Shown here piece after piece: positions 25,053 to 34,145 of a DNA stretch of 36,832 nucleotides (position 1 is the stretch's first letter; each line of letters begins with the position of its first letter). The notes beneath the pieces are model-generated. The model saw only the letters and a program-made list of their open reading frames with translations, did no database searches and was not told where the DNA came from. Both the position numbers and the translations under genes were made by a program. This DNA is from Bacteroidales bacterium UBA1410. GTDB lineage: Bacteria > Bacteroidota > Bacteroidia > Bacteroidales > Dysgonomonadaceae. The DNA lies in NCBI GenBank assembly GCA_002305015.1, contig DBPW01000018.1, positions 3,898 to 40,729 on the forward strand, read 5' to 3'.

Positions 25053-25084
25053 CAAATATACAAATAAACTATCAATTTTTCAAT
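25053..25084 (-). promoter_or_regulatory. promoter of the DksA-like gene
   Basis: Minus strand: ATTG (25084-25081), 20 bases, then TATATTTG (25060-25053). The start would fall near 25046, about 32 bases before the ATG. The -33 element overlaps the ileS stop codon. Confidence 0.6.
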
Positions 25085-28000
25085 TGATTTTTTTGATACT
25101 AATAGTTAACGGTTGATCGTCGATTTCGATTTCGTCTTCTAATTTTTTTGATGATAATATAATGTTGTTTGCCAATACTTGCGATTTAATATATTCTGCG
25201 TTTTCACGAATGGCTTCTTCAAACATAGGATTTGCCGATATTTCGAGCAATATTCTGTCTGTGATCTCGAAATTCTTTGCTTTACGAAGATTTTGAACCC
25301 GATTTATTAATTCGCGCGCAATCCCTTCTTTTCGTAATTCATCGGTAATGGTAATATCCAATCCAACAGTGATTTTGTCTGCATTACCAACCAGCCAACC
25401 GGGAATGTCTTCCGAAATGATCTCAACGTCATCCCGTTGAATTTCAACTTCCTGACCATTTATATTAAAAATCAGTTTGCCGTCCTTTTCAAGTGTATCG
25501 ATCTCTTCTTGGGATATTTCTTGCAGAAGAGGGACAAGTTGTTTCATGATTTTCCCGTAGCGGGGTCCGAGTTTTTTGAAATCGGGTTTTACTCTTTTTA
25601 CCAACATAGCATTGGCAGAGTTTGCAAAATTCAGTTCTTTTACGTTTACTTCATTCAAGATGAGCGATTTTATGGTGCTGATGTTATGTTTTTGGGTTTC
25701 ATCTGCTGTAGAAATCATGATTTGAGACAAGGGCTGTCTTACCTTGATGTTTACTTTTCGACGCAAGGAAAGAACGATTGAGGAAGTTGTTTTTGCCAAA
25801 TACATTTGTTCTTCGAGCTGTTTATCGATGTTGCTCTCGTCGGCTTTGGGGAAGTCGGCCAAATGAACCGATTCAAACTTTTCACTTTCTGTTACCGATG
25901 TCAAATCAAGATAGAGCTTATCGGCATAAAAAGGCGCTATAGGGGCCATGAGTTTAGCCACGGTAATCAAACATTCATAGAGTGTTTGATAGGCCGAAAG
26001 TTTATCGTTGGTCATTTTTCCGCCCCAAAAACGTTTCCGGTTGAGGCGAACATACCAATTGCTGAGGTTGTCGATTACGAAATCGGTAATTGCACGACCG
26101 GCTTTCGTCGGTTCGTATGATGAAAAATCTTCATCAACTTCTTTGATGAGCGTATTCAGCTCGGAAATGATCCATCGGTCAATTTCAGGACGTTCTTTAA
26201 TGTTAATTTGTGGATATTGGTTATAAAAATCGTCCACATTGGCATATAAGGCAAAAAATGAATAGGTATTATAGAGAGTTCCAAAGAATTTGCGACGTGC
26301 TTCTTCAACCCCTTCAATATCGAATTTCAGATTTTCCCAAGGAGATGCATTGGTGATCATATACCACCGCAATGGGTCGGAGCCGTATTTCTCTATCGTT
26401 TCGAACGGATCTACGGCATTACCCAGTCGTTTCGACATTTTGTTGCCATTTTTGTCGAGCACCAGTCCGTTGGAAATTACATTTCGAAACGCAACGCTGT
26501 CTTTTACCATTGTGGAAATGGCATGTAACGTAAAAAACCACCCCCGTGTTTGATCGACTCCTTCGGCAATGAAATCGGCCGGATAAACCTTTCGAAATTC
26601 TTCTTCCGAAATATGAGGATAGAACACTTGTCCAAACGGCATTGCTCCCGAATCGAACCACACATCGATGAGATCGGTTTCGCGCTTCATCGGTTTTCCG
26701 CTGTCGGAAACCAGTATCACATTATCTACGTACGGACGATGTAGGTCTATTTTTTCATAAGGGATCTCGTGGTTATTCAGATCGATATCTTTCCATGGAA
26801 TTTCTTTCATCACGCCGGCATTCAATGCTTTTTGCATTTCGTTAAACAATTCCTCCACCGATCCGATGCATTTTTCTTCTTTTCCGTCTTCTGTGCGCCA
26901 AATAGGTAAAGGAGTACCCCAATAACGACTGCGACTTAAATTCCAATCCTGCAGATTCTCGAGCCACTTGCCAAAACGTCCCGTACCGGTAGAAGCCGGC
27001 TTCCAATTGATGGTTTGGTTAAGCGCTATCATTCGCTCTTTGCAAGTCGTGGTGCGAATAAACCAACTATCCAACGGATAATACAAAACGGGTTTATCGG
27101 TACGCCAGCAGTGTGGATAGGTGTGTACTTGTTTCTCGATTCGAAATGCTTTGTTTTGCTGTTTCAGCATTACACAAAGGTCAATATCAAGGGTAGAATC
27201 GTCCTCTGTAAGTGTTTCGTCGTATTCGTTTTTCACATAACGACCGGCATATTCGGCATATAAATCGACATTCACGTTTTCTTTTACAAAATCAGGATCG
27301 AGATCTTCCAATCTGAAATATTTTCCTGTTAAATCGACCATAGGTCGAAAGTTACCGTCTTTATCTTTCAGCATTAACCCCGGCACATTATACTCTTTTC
27401 CTATTTTGGCATCGTCAGCTCCAAAAGTGGGGGCAATATGTACGATGCCTGTACCTTCTTCGGTTGTAACGAAATCAGCCGTAACCACCCGAAAAGCATT
27501 ATCGGAAGCTTTTACCCAAGGTATAAGCTGTTCGTAATGCATTCCTGCCAACTCTGTTCCCTTCCATGTTCTGTCCAATACTTTGAAAGGGATATTTTTA
27601 TCGCCGGGTTTGTAATCTTCGAGTGATAAATTTTTGTTTTTCTCGGGGAAATATACAGGTATCCGATCCTTTGCGAGTATGGCAGTCATGGGGTTTCCTG
27701 TATAGGGATTATAGGTTTGAACCGCTGCATACTCTATATCGGGGTTGACAGCCAGTAATACGTTCGAGGGCAGCGTCCATGGTGTGGTGGTCCATGCCAA
27801 GAAAAAAGCCTCGCCAAATTGTTGCATTTCCGGCAAGGGATCTTTGATCTTGAATTGTGCCGTACAGGTCGTATCTTTTACGTCACGATAGCAGCCGGGT
27901 TGATTCAGCTCATGGGTGCTCAATCCGGTTCCGGCAGCGGGAGAATAGGGTTGAATAGTATACCCTTTGTAGAGATACCCTTTTTTGTATAGATCGTTGA

Positions 28001-28493
28001 GTAAGTACCACAGGGTTTCGATATAACGGTTATCGTACGTGATGTACGGATTTTTCATGTCTACCCAGTAACCCATTTTTCGGGTTAGATCTTCCCATTC
28101 TTTCGTGTATTTCATTACTTCCCTTTTGCAGGTAGCATTGAATTCTTCTACAGAAATTTTCTTTCCGATATCTTCTTTGGTAATACCCAACATTTTTTCT
28201 ACTCCGAGTTCCACAGGCAGACCATGAGTATCCCATCCGGCTTTTCGGTTTACGAGGAATCCTTTCATGGTTTTATAGCGGCAAAAGATGTCTTTAATGG
28301 AACGGGCTATTACGTGGTGAATGCCCGGCATTCCGTTTGCTGAAGGAGGGCCTTCATAAAACACAAATGCAGGGTGTCCTTGGCGAATTTCCAGACTTTT
28401 TTGGAATATTTCCTTTTCATCCCATTCCTTCAATATCTCTTTGTTAACCTCTGAAAGATCCAATTGATTGTATTCCGAAAATTTCTTTTTCAT
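25080..28493 (-). CDS. ileS: isoleucyl-tRNA synthetase (IleRS2 type, GxHH signature)
   Basis: Class I synthetase that charges tRNA-Ile, with an editing domain that removes valine. From the ATG at 28493 it has 1137 residues, longer than E. coli IleRS and in the range of the eukaryote-like type 2 enzymes. The HIGH-type signature is changed: ANGMPGIHHV puts GIHH (57-60) where HxGH is expected. The KMSKS loop is KMSKR (685-689). The editing domain contains FLAWTTTPWTLPSN and GTGIVHIAP. The C-terminal region is extended. An upstream in-frame ATG at 28556 is rejected because the promoter at 28527-28557 lies downstream of it. It heads the cluster with the DksA-like gene, lspA and the DUF4296 gene. 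Confidence 0.97.
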   Translation of the reverse strand: MKKKFSEYNQLDLSEVNKEILKEWDEKEIFQKSLEIRQGHPAFVFYEGPPSANGMPGIHHVIARSIKDIFCRYKTMKGFLVNRKAGWDTHGLPVELGVEKMLGITKEDIGKKISVEEFNATCKREVMKYTKEWEDLTRKMGYWVDMKNPYITYDNRYIETLWYLLNDLYKKGYLYKGYTIQPYSPAAGTGLSTHELNQPGCYRDVKDTTCTAQFKIKDPLPEMQQFGEAFFLAWTTTPWTLPSNVLLAVNPDIEYAAVQTYNPYTGNPMTAILAKDRIPVYFPEKNKNLSLEDYKPGDKNIPFKVLDRTWKGTELAGMHYEQLIPWVKASDNAFRVVTADFVTTEEGTGIVHIAPTFGADDAKIGKEYNVPGLMLKDKDGNFRPMVDLTGKYFRLEDLDPDFVKENVNVDLYAEYAGRYVKNEYDETLTEDDSTLDIDLCVMLKQQNKAFRIEKQVHTYPHCWRTDKPVLYYPLDSWFIRTTTCKERMIALNQTINWKPASTGTGRFGKWLENLQDWNLSRSRYWGTPLPIWRTEDGKEEKCIGSVEELFNEMQKALNAGVMKEIPWKDIDLNNHEIPYEKIDLHRPYVDNVILVSDSGKPMKRETDLIDVWFDSGAMPFGQVFYPHISEEEFRKVYPADFIAEGVDQTRGWFFTLHAISTMVKDSVAFRNVISNGLVLDKNGNKMSKRLGNAVDPFETIEKYGSDPLRWYMITNASPWENLKFDIEGVEEARRKFFGTLYNTYSFFALYANVDDFYNQYPQINIKERPEIDRWIISELNTLIKEVDEDFSSYEPTKAGRAITDFVIDNLSNWYVRLNRKRFWGGKMTNDKLSAYQTLYECLITVAKLMAPIAPFYADKLYLDLTSVTESEKFESVHLADFPKADESNIDKQLEEQMYLAKTTSSIVLSLRRKVNIKVRQPLSQIMISTADETQKHNISTIKSLILNEVNVKELNFANSANAMLVKRVKPDFKKLGPRYGKIMKQLVPLLQEISQEEIDTLEKDGKLIFNINGQEVEIQRDDVEIISEDIPGWLVGNADKITVGLDITITDELRKEGIARELINRVQNLRKAKNFEITDRILLEISANPMFEEAIRENAEYIKSQVLANNIILSSKKLEDEIEIDDQPLTISIKKIN

Positions 28494-28526
28494 ATTAAAA
28501 TTACACCTCGTATAAAATTTAAGTTG

Positions 28527-28557
28527 CAAAGGTAGTGATAAATTGAAAATTAGCAAT
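28527..28557 (-). promoter_or_regulatory. promoter of ileS
   Basis: Minus strand: ATTG (28557-28554), 19 bases, then TACCTTTG (28534-28527). Transcription would start near 28520 and so decides for the ATG at 28493. Confidence 0.65.
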
Positions 28558-28562
28558 CGAAA

Positions 28563-28595
28563 ATTGTCAATTAGTGAGAAAATTCAGTAGCTTTG
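28563..28595 (+). promoter_or_regulatory. promoter of the EEP-family gene
   Basis: ATTG at 28563-28566, 21 bases, then TAGCTTTG at 28588-28595. It lies back to back with the ileS promoter; the ATG is 25 bases downstream of the -7 element. Confidence 0.65.
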
Positions 28596-28620
28596 TAAAA
28601 CGTAAAAAAACAAGTAGGGA

Positions 28621-29478
28621 ATGAAAAAAACGATGACTTTTTTGTTTTGTTTTGCTTTAGCTGCTATATTGACAACGGCTTTTACCCAAGAGAATAAAAT
28701 GTGTACCTTAAAGGTGGCAACGTTTAATTTGCGTATGGATACACCAAGCGATGGCGAAAATGCATGGACTTACAGAAAAGAAAAGGTGAAGGGATTGATC
28801 CGTTTTCACGATTTCGATATCTGTGGTACACAAGAGGGTTTTAAACATCAATTAGACGATATACTGGAGTTGGAAAATTATGCTTATGTGGGTGTAGGGC
28901 GCGATGATGGCAAGGACGCCGGGGAGCATTCGGCAATTCTGTATAAGAAAGATCGTTTCGATGTGCTCGAAAAAGGCAATTTCTGGTATTCCGAAACACC
29001 CGATGTTCCCGGGAAAGGGTGGGATGCAAGGTGTTGCAACCGCATCTGTTCTTGGGCAAAATTTAAAGATAAAAAAACGGGGAAAGAGTTTTGTGTTTTT
29101 AATTCGCATTACGATCATGAAGGAAGGATTGCACGCAGGAATTCATCGTTGCTGCTATTAAAAAGGATAAATGAAATTGCAGGTAACCTGCCGGTATTTT
29201 GTACGGGCGATTTCAATGCGACTCCCGATGATGAACCCATTCAGCTTATTTACAACGACGGTAAACTCATGGATTCCTTCCGGATTACCCAACAACCGCC
29301 TTACGGAACGGAGGGCACCTTTAATTCTTTTAATCTGAACTCGCCCATGAAAGACAGGATCGACTATATTTGGGTAACAAAAAACATAACGGTTATTAAA
29401 TACGGCACACTCAATGAACAACAATACGGGAGATTCCCTTCGGATCATTTTCCGGTGTTAATCAATGCTGTGTTTTAA
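28621..29478 (+). CDS. secreted endonuclease/exonuclease/phosphatase family protein
   Basis: A 285-residue exported hydrolase of the EEP fold (DNase I, sphingomyelinase and phosphatase superfamily). A signal peptide covers about residues 1-22. The metal and catalytic motifs occur in order: TFNLRMDTPSDGENAW, GTQEG with the Mg2+ Glu, NSHYDHEG with a catalytic His, CTGDFNATPDDEPI with the Asp and Asn, DRIDYIWV and finally PSDHFPV with the general-base His. The set is complete, so the enzyme should be active. The substrate (sugar phosphate, phosphodiester, lipid or nucleic acid) cannot be decided. It is divergent from ileS and appears monocistronic. Confidence 0.9.
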   Translation: MKKTMTFLFCFALAAILTTAFTQENKMCTLKVATFNLRMDTPSDGENAWTYRKEKVKGLIRFHDFDICGTQEGFKHQLDDILELENYAYVGVGRDDGKDAGEHSAILYKKDRFDVLEKGNFWYSETPDVPGKGWDARCCNRICSWAKFKDKKTGKEFCVFNSHYDHEGRIARRNSSLLLLKRINEIAGNLPVFCTGDFNATPDDEPIQLIYNDGKLMDSFRITQQPPYGTEGTFNSFNLNSPMKDRIDYIWVTKNITVIKYGTLNEQQYGRFPSDHFPVLINAVF

Positions 29479-29532
29479 AAAATGGCATATCATTGACACA
29501 TAGAGAGTATTTAACTTGGTTTTGGGAAATAT

Positions 29533-29573
29533 AAAAAAATAGGAGGAAAAATAAAATCCAGTTTCCTCCTATT
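29533..29573 (-). terminator. terminator of the aminotransferase gene
   Basis: AATAGGAGGAAA (29538-29549) pairs perfectly with TTTCCTCCTATT (29562-29573). On the minus strand a T run follows (complement of 29533-29539). It lies 27 bases past the aminotransferase stop and may also slow readthrough from the convergent EEP gene. Confidence 0.8.
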
Positions 29574-29599
29574 CGATAGATTAATCTGATAAGAATATT

Positions 29600-30796
29600 T
29601 TATGCTAATTTTTCCAATGCTTTCTTTATGAGTGCGATTGCTTTAGTGATATTTTCATCGGATGTTGCATAGGATAATCGGATGCATTGGGGTGCACCAA
29701 ATGCTGCACCACCTACACACGCTACATGCCCTTCTTCCAGTAAATACATGGCCAGATCGGAAGCATTTTCAATGGTTCGTCCGTTGTATGATTTTCCGAA
29801 ATAATGATCACATTGCGGGAAAATATAAAAAGCGCCCATCGGATCGTTAACCTTCAAACCCGGAATTTTATTGAGAAGGTTCACGATAAGATTTTTTCTT
29901 CTTTCAAAAGCTTGGCGCATGATTTCAACGCACGTTTGATCACCGGTATACGCGCTTAAGGCCGCTTTTTGGGAAATAGATGACGGTCCCGACGTATATT
30001 GCCCCTGCAATGTACTGCAAGCAGATGCCAGCCATTTGGGAGCGGCAATCCATCCGATGCGCCACCCTGTCATGGCGTAAGCCTTCGATACGCCGTTTGC
30101 TATGATTACACGTTGGCGAATGTTCTCAAATTGTGCGATGCTTTCGTGTTTTCCAACATAATTGATGTGCTCGTAGATCTCGTCCGAGATTACGAATACC
30201 CGGGGATGAGCAGCTAGAACATCGGCCAATTTCTCGAGTTCTTTTTTAGTGTAAACACTGCCTGTCGGATTTGAAGGAGAACAAAGGATAAACGCTTTTG
30301 TCTTGGGGGTAATGGCTTTTTCCAGTTGTTCCGCCGTAATTTTAAAGTTTTGTTCGATGTCGGCTGGAATAAAAACCGATTTTCCTTCCGCCAGTTTAAC
30401 CATTTCGGGATAACTCACCCAATAAGGTGCGGGAATGATTACCTCATCATCTTTGTCTATCAATGCCAGGATGACATTGCAAATGGATTGTTTTGCTCCA
30501 TTGGAGCAGACAATTTGGTCGGGTGTGAAGTCCAGCTGATTTTCTTTTTTCAGCTTTTCGCATATTGCTTTTCGCAAATCGAGGTAGCCCGGTACAGGCG
30601 AATAAAAAGTGAAATTATCGACGATGGCTTTTTTGGCAGCTTCTTTAATGTGTTCAGGAGTATTGAAATCGGGTTCCCCGACACTTAGATTGATCACATC
30701 AATTCCCTGAGCTTTCAGTTCATTACTTTTTTGCGACATGGCAAATGTTTCCGACGGGGAAAGCATTGTTATTCGAGCAGATAAAGGATCATTCAT
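29600..30796 (-). CDS. class I pyridoxal-phosphate aminotransferase (aspartate aminotransferase-like)
   Basis: A 398-residue cytosolic fold-type I aminotransferase, most like the bacterial Ib aspartate aminotransferases. The PLP lysine is Lys238 in NGVSKAYAMTGWRIGW. Other conserved parts are INLSVGEPDFNTP (35-47), FYSPVPGYLDLRKAI (64-78), the PSNPTG motif near 174-179 and ISDEIYEHINY, whose Asp and Tyr contact PLP. A C-terminal RLSYATS holds the carboxylate-binding Arg. Aspartate/2-oxoglutarate is the likely pair, but other amino acids are possible. The gene is monocistronic with a -7 element upstream and a terminator downstream. Confidence 0.92.
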   Translation of the reverse strand: MNDPLSARITMLSPSETFAMSQKSNELKAQGIDVINLSVGEPDFNTPEHIKEAAKKAIVDNFTFYSPVPGYLDLRKAICEKLKKENQLDFTPDQIVCSNGAKQSICNVILALIDKDDEVIIPAPYWVSYPEMVKLAEGKSVFIPADIEQNFKITAEQLEKAITPKTKAFILCSPSNPTGSVYTKKELEKLADVLAAHPRVFVISDEIYEHINYVGKHESIAQFENIRQRVIIANGVSKAYAMTGWRIGWIAAPKWLASACSTLQGQYTSGPSSISQKAALSAYTGDQTCVEIMRQAFERRKNLIVNLLNKIPGLKVNDPMGAFYIFPQCDHYFGKSYNGRTIENASDLAMYLLEEGHVACVGGAAFGAPQCIRLSYATSDENITKAIALIKKALEKLA

Positions 30797-30832
30797 AAAC
30801 TGTATTTTTTACTTTTTGAACAATAATCTGCG

Positions 30833-30840
30833 CAAATATA
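30833..30840 (-). promoter_or_regulatory. -7 element of the aminotransferase gene
   Basis: Minus strand TATATTTG, a full TAnnTTTG match 36 bases above the ATG. No TTTG at -33. Confidence 0.5.
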
Positions 30841-30910
30841 ATGAAAATTCATTTTCTATGTGTTTTTTAGCGGAATTTTGTAAGAAAAAAAGGATTGTCG
30901 ATATCATTAA

Positions 30911-30936
30911 AAAAAAGACCGCTCAAAAAAAGCGGT
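30911..30936 (-). terminator. terminator of tRNA-Ser(GCT)
   Basis: Stem ACCGCT/AGCGGT (30918-30923 with 30931-30936), loop of seven, followed on the minus strand by a run of T residues. It starts six bases after the tRNA 3' end. Confidence 0.7.
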
Positions 30937-30941
30937 TTTTG

Positions 30942-31028
30942 CGGAAGCTGGGGGATTCGAACCCCCGGTACGATTACTCGTACGGCAGTTTAGCAAACTG
31001 CTGGTTTCAGCCACTCACCCAAACTTCC
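30942..31028 (-). tRNA. tRNA-Ser (anticodon GCT)
   Basis: An 87-base class II tRNA on the minus strand. The acceptor stem is GGAAGTT/AGCTTCC with one G-T pair. The anticodon arm is GCAGT-TTGCTAA-ACTGC, with anticodon GCT at 30994-30992. It has a long variable arm and discriminator G. It reads AGC and AGU. The CCA end is not encoded. Confidence 0.95.
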
Positions 31029-31054
31029 GGATGATATGTTTGCAAAATCGCTTG

Positions 31055-31086
31055 CAAATATACGAGTTTGTTTTCAGCTTATCAAA
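31055..31086 (-). promoter_or_regulatory. promoter of tRNA-Ser(GCT)
   Basis: Minus strand: TTTG (31086-31083), 20 bases, then TATATTTG (31062-31055). Both boxes match the Bacteroidota consensus exactly; the tRNA begins 26 bases later. Confidence 0.75.
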
Positions 31087-31116
31087 GAATATTCAATTTT
31101 TTCATGAAAATATTCC

Positions 31117-31124
31117 TACATTTG
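31117..31124 (+). promoter_or_regulatory. -7 element of mltG
   Basis: TACATTTG matches TAnnTTTG 28 bases before the ATG. The -33 region lacks TTTG. Confidence 0.5.
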
Positions 31125-31152
31125 CAATCCTTTTTATGGTAAAATCGGCAGA

Positions 31153-32196
31153 ATGAAAAAGAAATCAAAACGAAAGCGGTACAAAAAATCGTGGTGGATT
31201 TTTTCTTTCGCTGTACTGTTGATGCTTGGCGCTATTTTTTATTTAAGAAATACCATTCTTAAACCTTTTACACCGGCTACACCTGTTTACATCTATATTG
31301 ATGAAAGAAAAGATTTCGAAGACATCGTTCATCAATTGAAGGAAAAAGCCAATCTACCGTCGGAAAAAATTTTCAGAATATTGGCCAAGCGGATGAAGTA
31401 TTCGTCCAACATCAAAACCGGTTGTTATGCCGTTAAAAATGGCATGACCATGATGGAGTTAATCCGTATTTTGCGCTCAGGAAGGCAAACCCCGGTAAAC
31501 GTTACTTTCAATAATATACGCACCAAAGCCGATCTTGCTTCTCGCCTTTCGCAACAACTCATGGTAGATAGCATTTCTTTGATAACTGCTTTGAATGATC
31601 CCGAAAAAGTTGAGAAGCTGGGATTCGATACCGGTACGGTTGTATGTATGTTCATTCCCAATACGTATGAAGTATATTGGGATATTGGCGTCGATAAGCT
31701 GCTTTCGCGAATGAAACGCGAATACGACCTTTTCTGGAATGAGGAACGGAAGGCTAAAGCTAAAAAAATCGGCTTGACGCCGGTAGAAGTTTCCATCTTG
31801 GCATCCATTGTTGAGGAAGAAGCAATCTATCCTGATGAATATCCTGTTATTGCGGGGCTTTATTTGAATCGTTTGAACAGAGGAATGAAACTGGAGGCCG
31901 ATCCAACGGTGAAATTTGCCGTTGGAGATTTTTCATTGAGGCGTATTCTGTTTAAGCATTTAGAGGTCGATTCGCCTTATAATACCTATAAATATGCCGG
32001 ATTGCCGCCCGGACCTATACGCATACCTTCTATTCAAGCCATTGATGCTGTTCTTTCACCTCAACAGCATGGTTATCTGTTTATGTGTGCCAAAGAGGAT
32101 CTTTCCGGGAGGCATAATTTTGCATCTACGCATACTGAGCATATACGTAATGCGTTACGCTATCAGCGAGCGCTCAATGAACGAAAAATCTATTAA
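31153..32196 (+). CDS. mltG: endolytic peptidoglycan transglycosylase MltG
   Basis: Inner-membrane lytic transglycosylase that cuts nascent glycan strands and is thought to set their length. The 347-residue protein has a basic N terminus and one membrane helix (14-31). A LysM-like segment follows, then the YceG catalytic domain. The catalytic Glu is Glu221 in ILASIVEEEA, followed by YPVIAGLYLNRLNRGMKLEA, DPTVKFA and YNTYKYAGLPPGPI, all family marks. Its stop codon overlaps the stop of the convergent aldo/keto reductase gene by four bases, so the two transcripts must overlap. Confidence 0.95.
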   Translation: MKKKSKRKRYKKSWWIFSFAVLLMLGAIFYLRNTILKPFTPATPVYIYIDERKDFEDIVHQLKEKANLPSEKIFRILAKRMKYSSNIKTGCYAVKNGMTMMELIRILRSGRQTPVNVTFNNIRTKADLASRLSQQLMVDSISLITALNDPEKVEKLGFDTGTVVCMFIPNTYEVYWDIGVDKLLSRMKREYDLFWNEERKAKAKKIGLTPVEVSILASIVEEEAIYPDEYPVIAGLYLNRLNRGMKLEADPTVKFAVGDFSLRRILFKHLEVDSPYNTYKYAGLPPGPIRIPSIQAIDAVLSPQQHGYLFMCAKEDLSGRHNFASTHTEHIRNALRYQRALNERKIY

Positions 32197-33014
32197 AAAG
32201 TAATTTCGTCGGGATGAGATCCCACCCGTTGATCTTTATTTAACGAATTAATCCGTTTCATATCCTCTTCTGATAGTTCAAAATCAAAAATATCGAGGTT
32301 TTCTTTTTGGCGTAATAAATTTGATGATTTGGGGATCACTACGATCCCGCGTTGGATATCCCATCGCAGCACAACTTGTGCCGGTGTTTTACCGTATTTT
32401 TCGGCTATTTTTTTGAGAATGGGTTCTTCAAGCAAATTATTTTTCTTGGCGCAGAAAGGACTCCAAGCTTCGGGAACGATATTTTTTTTGCGTAGGTAGT
32501 TTACCAATTTCTCCTGATTCAGATAAGGGTGAAGCTCTATTTGATCTACGGCCGGAACAACCGATGCGGTTTCAAGCAGTTCTTCCAAATGATGTTCAAG
32601 ATAATTGCTGACTCCTATAGCCCTCGCTTTCCCACCGGCATAAATTTTTTCCATTTCTTTCCAAACCGCTACATATTTTCCTTTCACCGGCCAATGCACC
32701 AGATATAAGTCCACATATTCTGTCCCAAGACGTTGCAGACTGCTTTCAAAAGCACCTTCCACATTGTTTTTCCGGATATCGTCGTTCCATAGTTTGGTGG
32801 TCAAAAAAATTTCTTCGCGTGGTACGCCACTATCTCTGATAGCTCTACCCACAGCTTCCTCGTTTTCGTATATCATTGCTGTATCGATATGTCGGTATCC
32901 CACATCGAGAGCCATTCGTACTGTTTCGTATGCAATTTTATCATCGTTTAGTCGAAAAACACCTAATCCTATGTAAGGAATTTTAATCCCGTTGTTTAAT
33001 GTTGCGTATTCCAT
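32193..33014 (-). CDS. aldo/keto reductase
   Basis: A 273-residue NADPH-dependent carbonyl reductase with a TIM-barrel fold, of the 2,5-diketo-D-gluconate reductase-like group. The full catalytic tetrad is visible: Asp44 and Tyr49 in GYRHIDTAMIYENE, Lys74 in TTKLW and His107 in LYLVHWP. The cofactor-binding tail IPKSSNLLRQKENLDIFDF selects NADPH in relatives. It begins 11 bases after the ribF stop and is probably co-transcribed with it. The physiological substrate is unknown; small aldehydes such as methylglyoxal are only a guess. Confidence 0.93.
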   Translation of the reverse strand: MEYATLNNGIKIPYIGLGVFRLNDDKIAYETVRMALDVGYRHIDTAMIYENEEAVGRAIRDSGVPREEIFLTTKLWNDDIRKNNVEGAFESSLQRLGTEYVDLYLVHWPVKGKYVAVWKEMEKIYAGGKARAIGVSNYLEHHLEELLETASVVPAVDQIELHPYLNQEKLVNYLRKKNIVPEAWSPFCAKKNNLLEEPILKKIAEKYGKTPAQVVLRWDIQRGIVVIPKSSNLLRQKENLDIFDFELSEEDMKRINSLNKDQRVGSHPDEITF

Positions 33015-33025
33015 AATTTCCTTTT

Positions 33026-33958
33026 TTAGTCGTTTAGTCTTTCCATTACCGTAATTTTGTCGCGTCTTATTTGTTCCACTAGAGATTTTATGTTCTCAAA
33101 CTTCAGATCGGGACGAATAAAATCGATAAATTCTACCGTCAACGATCGATTGTACAGATCTCCTTCGAAGTCGAAGATATTTACTTCCATGCTGATCTCG
33201 TTATCGTTTTGTAAGGTGGGGCGCGTACCGATGTATAACATTCCTTTGTAAATTTCGTTTTCGAGTCGGACAAAAACGGCATAAACACCTAATGCCGGGA
33301 TCACCTTATATTTTTCCCATGCCTGAATATTGGCTGTAGGGAAGCCGATGGTGCGCCCTACCTTATACCCTTCTATAATTTTTCCTGAAAATTTGTAATT
33401 GTACGACAGTAATTTATTAGCCAATTTGATTTTTCCTTCGGCTAGTAAACGACGGATCTGAGATGAGCTTACATGATGGCCTTCAAAAAGTAGTTCGGTT
33501 GCCAGCATAACATCAATTCCCAATTCGCTGCCATATTGCACATACTCGGGAAATCCTTCTTCTCTGTTATGGCCAAAACGATGATCGTGACCCACAATCA
33601 AGGTGTGCACATTGATTTTTTCTTTCAGTGTCTTCTCCATAAATTCTTTTGCTGTCAACGCTGATAGTTCAACAGTGAAAGGCATACTTACACAATAATC
33701 GATTCCTGTGGTTTCCAGTTGTTCCAGTTTTTCCTCGTATCCACACAAAAGTTTCGGTTGGTAGTCTTGTTGTAAAACTTTGCGTGGATGTTCGGGAAAA
33801 GTAATTACTGCTGCCGGCAAATTCAATTGCTTTGCCTTCGCTTTTACCTGATTGATTAAATGTCGATGCCCTATGTGTACTCCGTCGAAGAACCCGAGAG
33901 TGGCAACCAATGGCTTGTGTTCGATGTGTTCTGTTTTTGATAAATCGATAAGTTCCAA
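33026..33958 (-). CDS. ribF: bifunctional riboflavin kinase/FAD synthetase, TTG start
   Basis: Makes FMN from riboflavin and then FAD from FMN. The N-terminal adenylyltransferase domain has ATLGFFDGVHIGHRHL (19-34) and a later SSSQIRRLL block (164-172). The C-terminal flavokinase domain has GRTIGFPTANI (201-211) and ends with the FIRPDLKF type of segment. The 310-residue length is typical. The start must be the TTG at 33958: stop codons TAA TAA lie nine codons upstream in frame, and no ATG or GTG lies between them and the essential GFFDGVH motif. An aldo/keto reductase gene follows in the same operon. Confidence 0.95.
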   Translation of the reverse strand: MELIDLSKTEHIEHKPLVATLGFFDGVHIGHRHLINQVKAKAKQLNLPAAVITFPEHPRKVLQQDYQPKLLCGYEEKLEQLETTGIDYCVSMPFTVELSALTAKEFMEKTLKEKINVHTLIVGHDHRFGHNREEGFPEYVQYGSELGIDVMLATELLFEGHHVSSSQIRRLLAEGKIKLANKLLSYNYKFSGKIIEGYKVGRTIGFPTANIQAWEKYKVIPALGVYAVFVRLENEIYKGMLYIGTRPTLQNDNEISMEVNIFDFEGDLYNRSLTVEFIDFIRPDLKFENIKSLVEQIRRDKITVMERLND

Positions 33959-34081
33959 AACAAGTGATCTTTTTGTTTATTACCAATAAACGCATGAACC
34001 CCCTTTTTGGTTTAAAGATGAAGAGAAAAACCTTTTTGAGTATTTTTATCGGGAATATAAATGATCAATCCAATATTTCAT

Positions 34082-34089
34082 TATCTTTG
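34082..34089 (+). promoter_or_regulatory. -7 element of the DUF1080 gene
   Basis: TATCTTTG matches TAnnTTTG 56 bases before the ATG, leaving a leader of about 50 bases. The -33 box is not clear. Confidence 0.5.
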
Positions 34090-34145
34090 CAAAACATGAA
34101 ATGAATTGACCCCTATTTAATAAATAATATAAAAAAGAAGGAATC

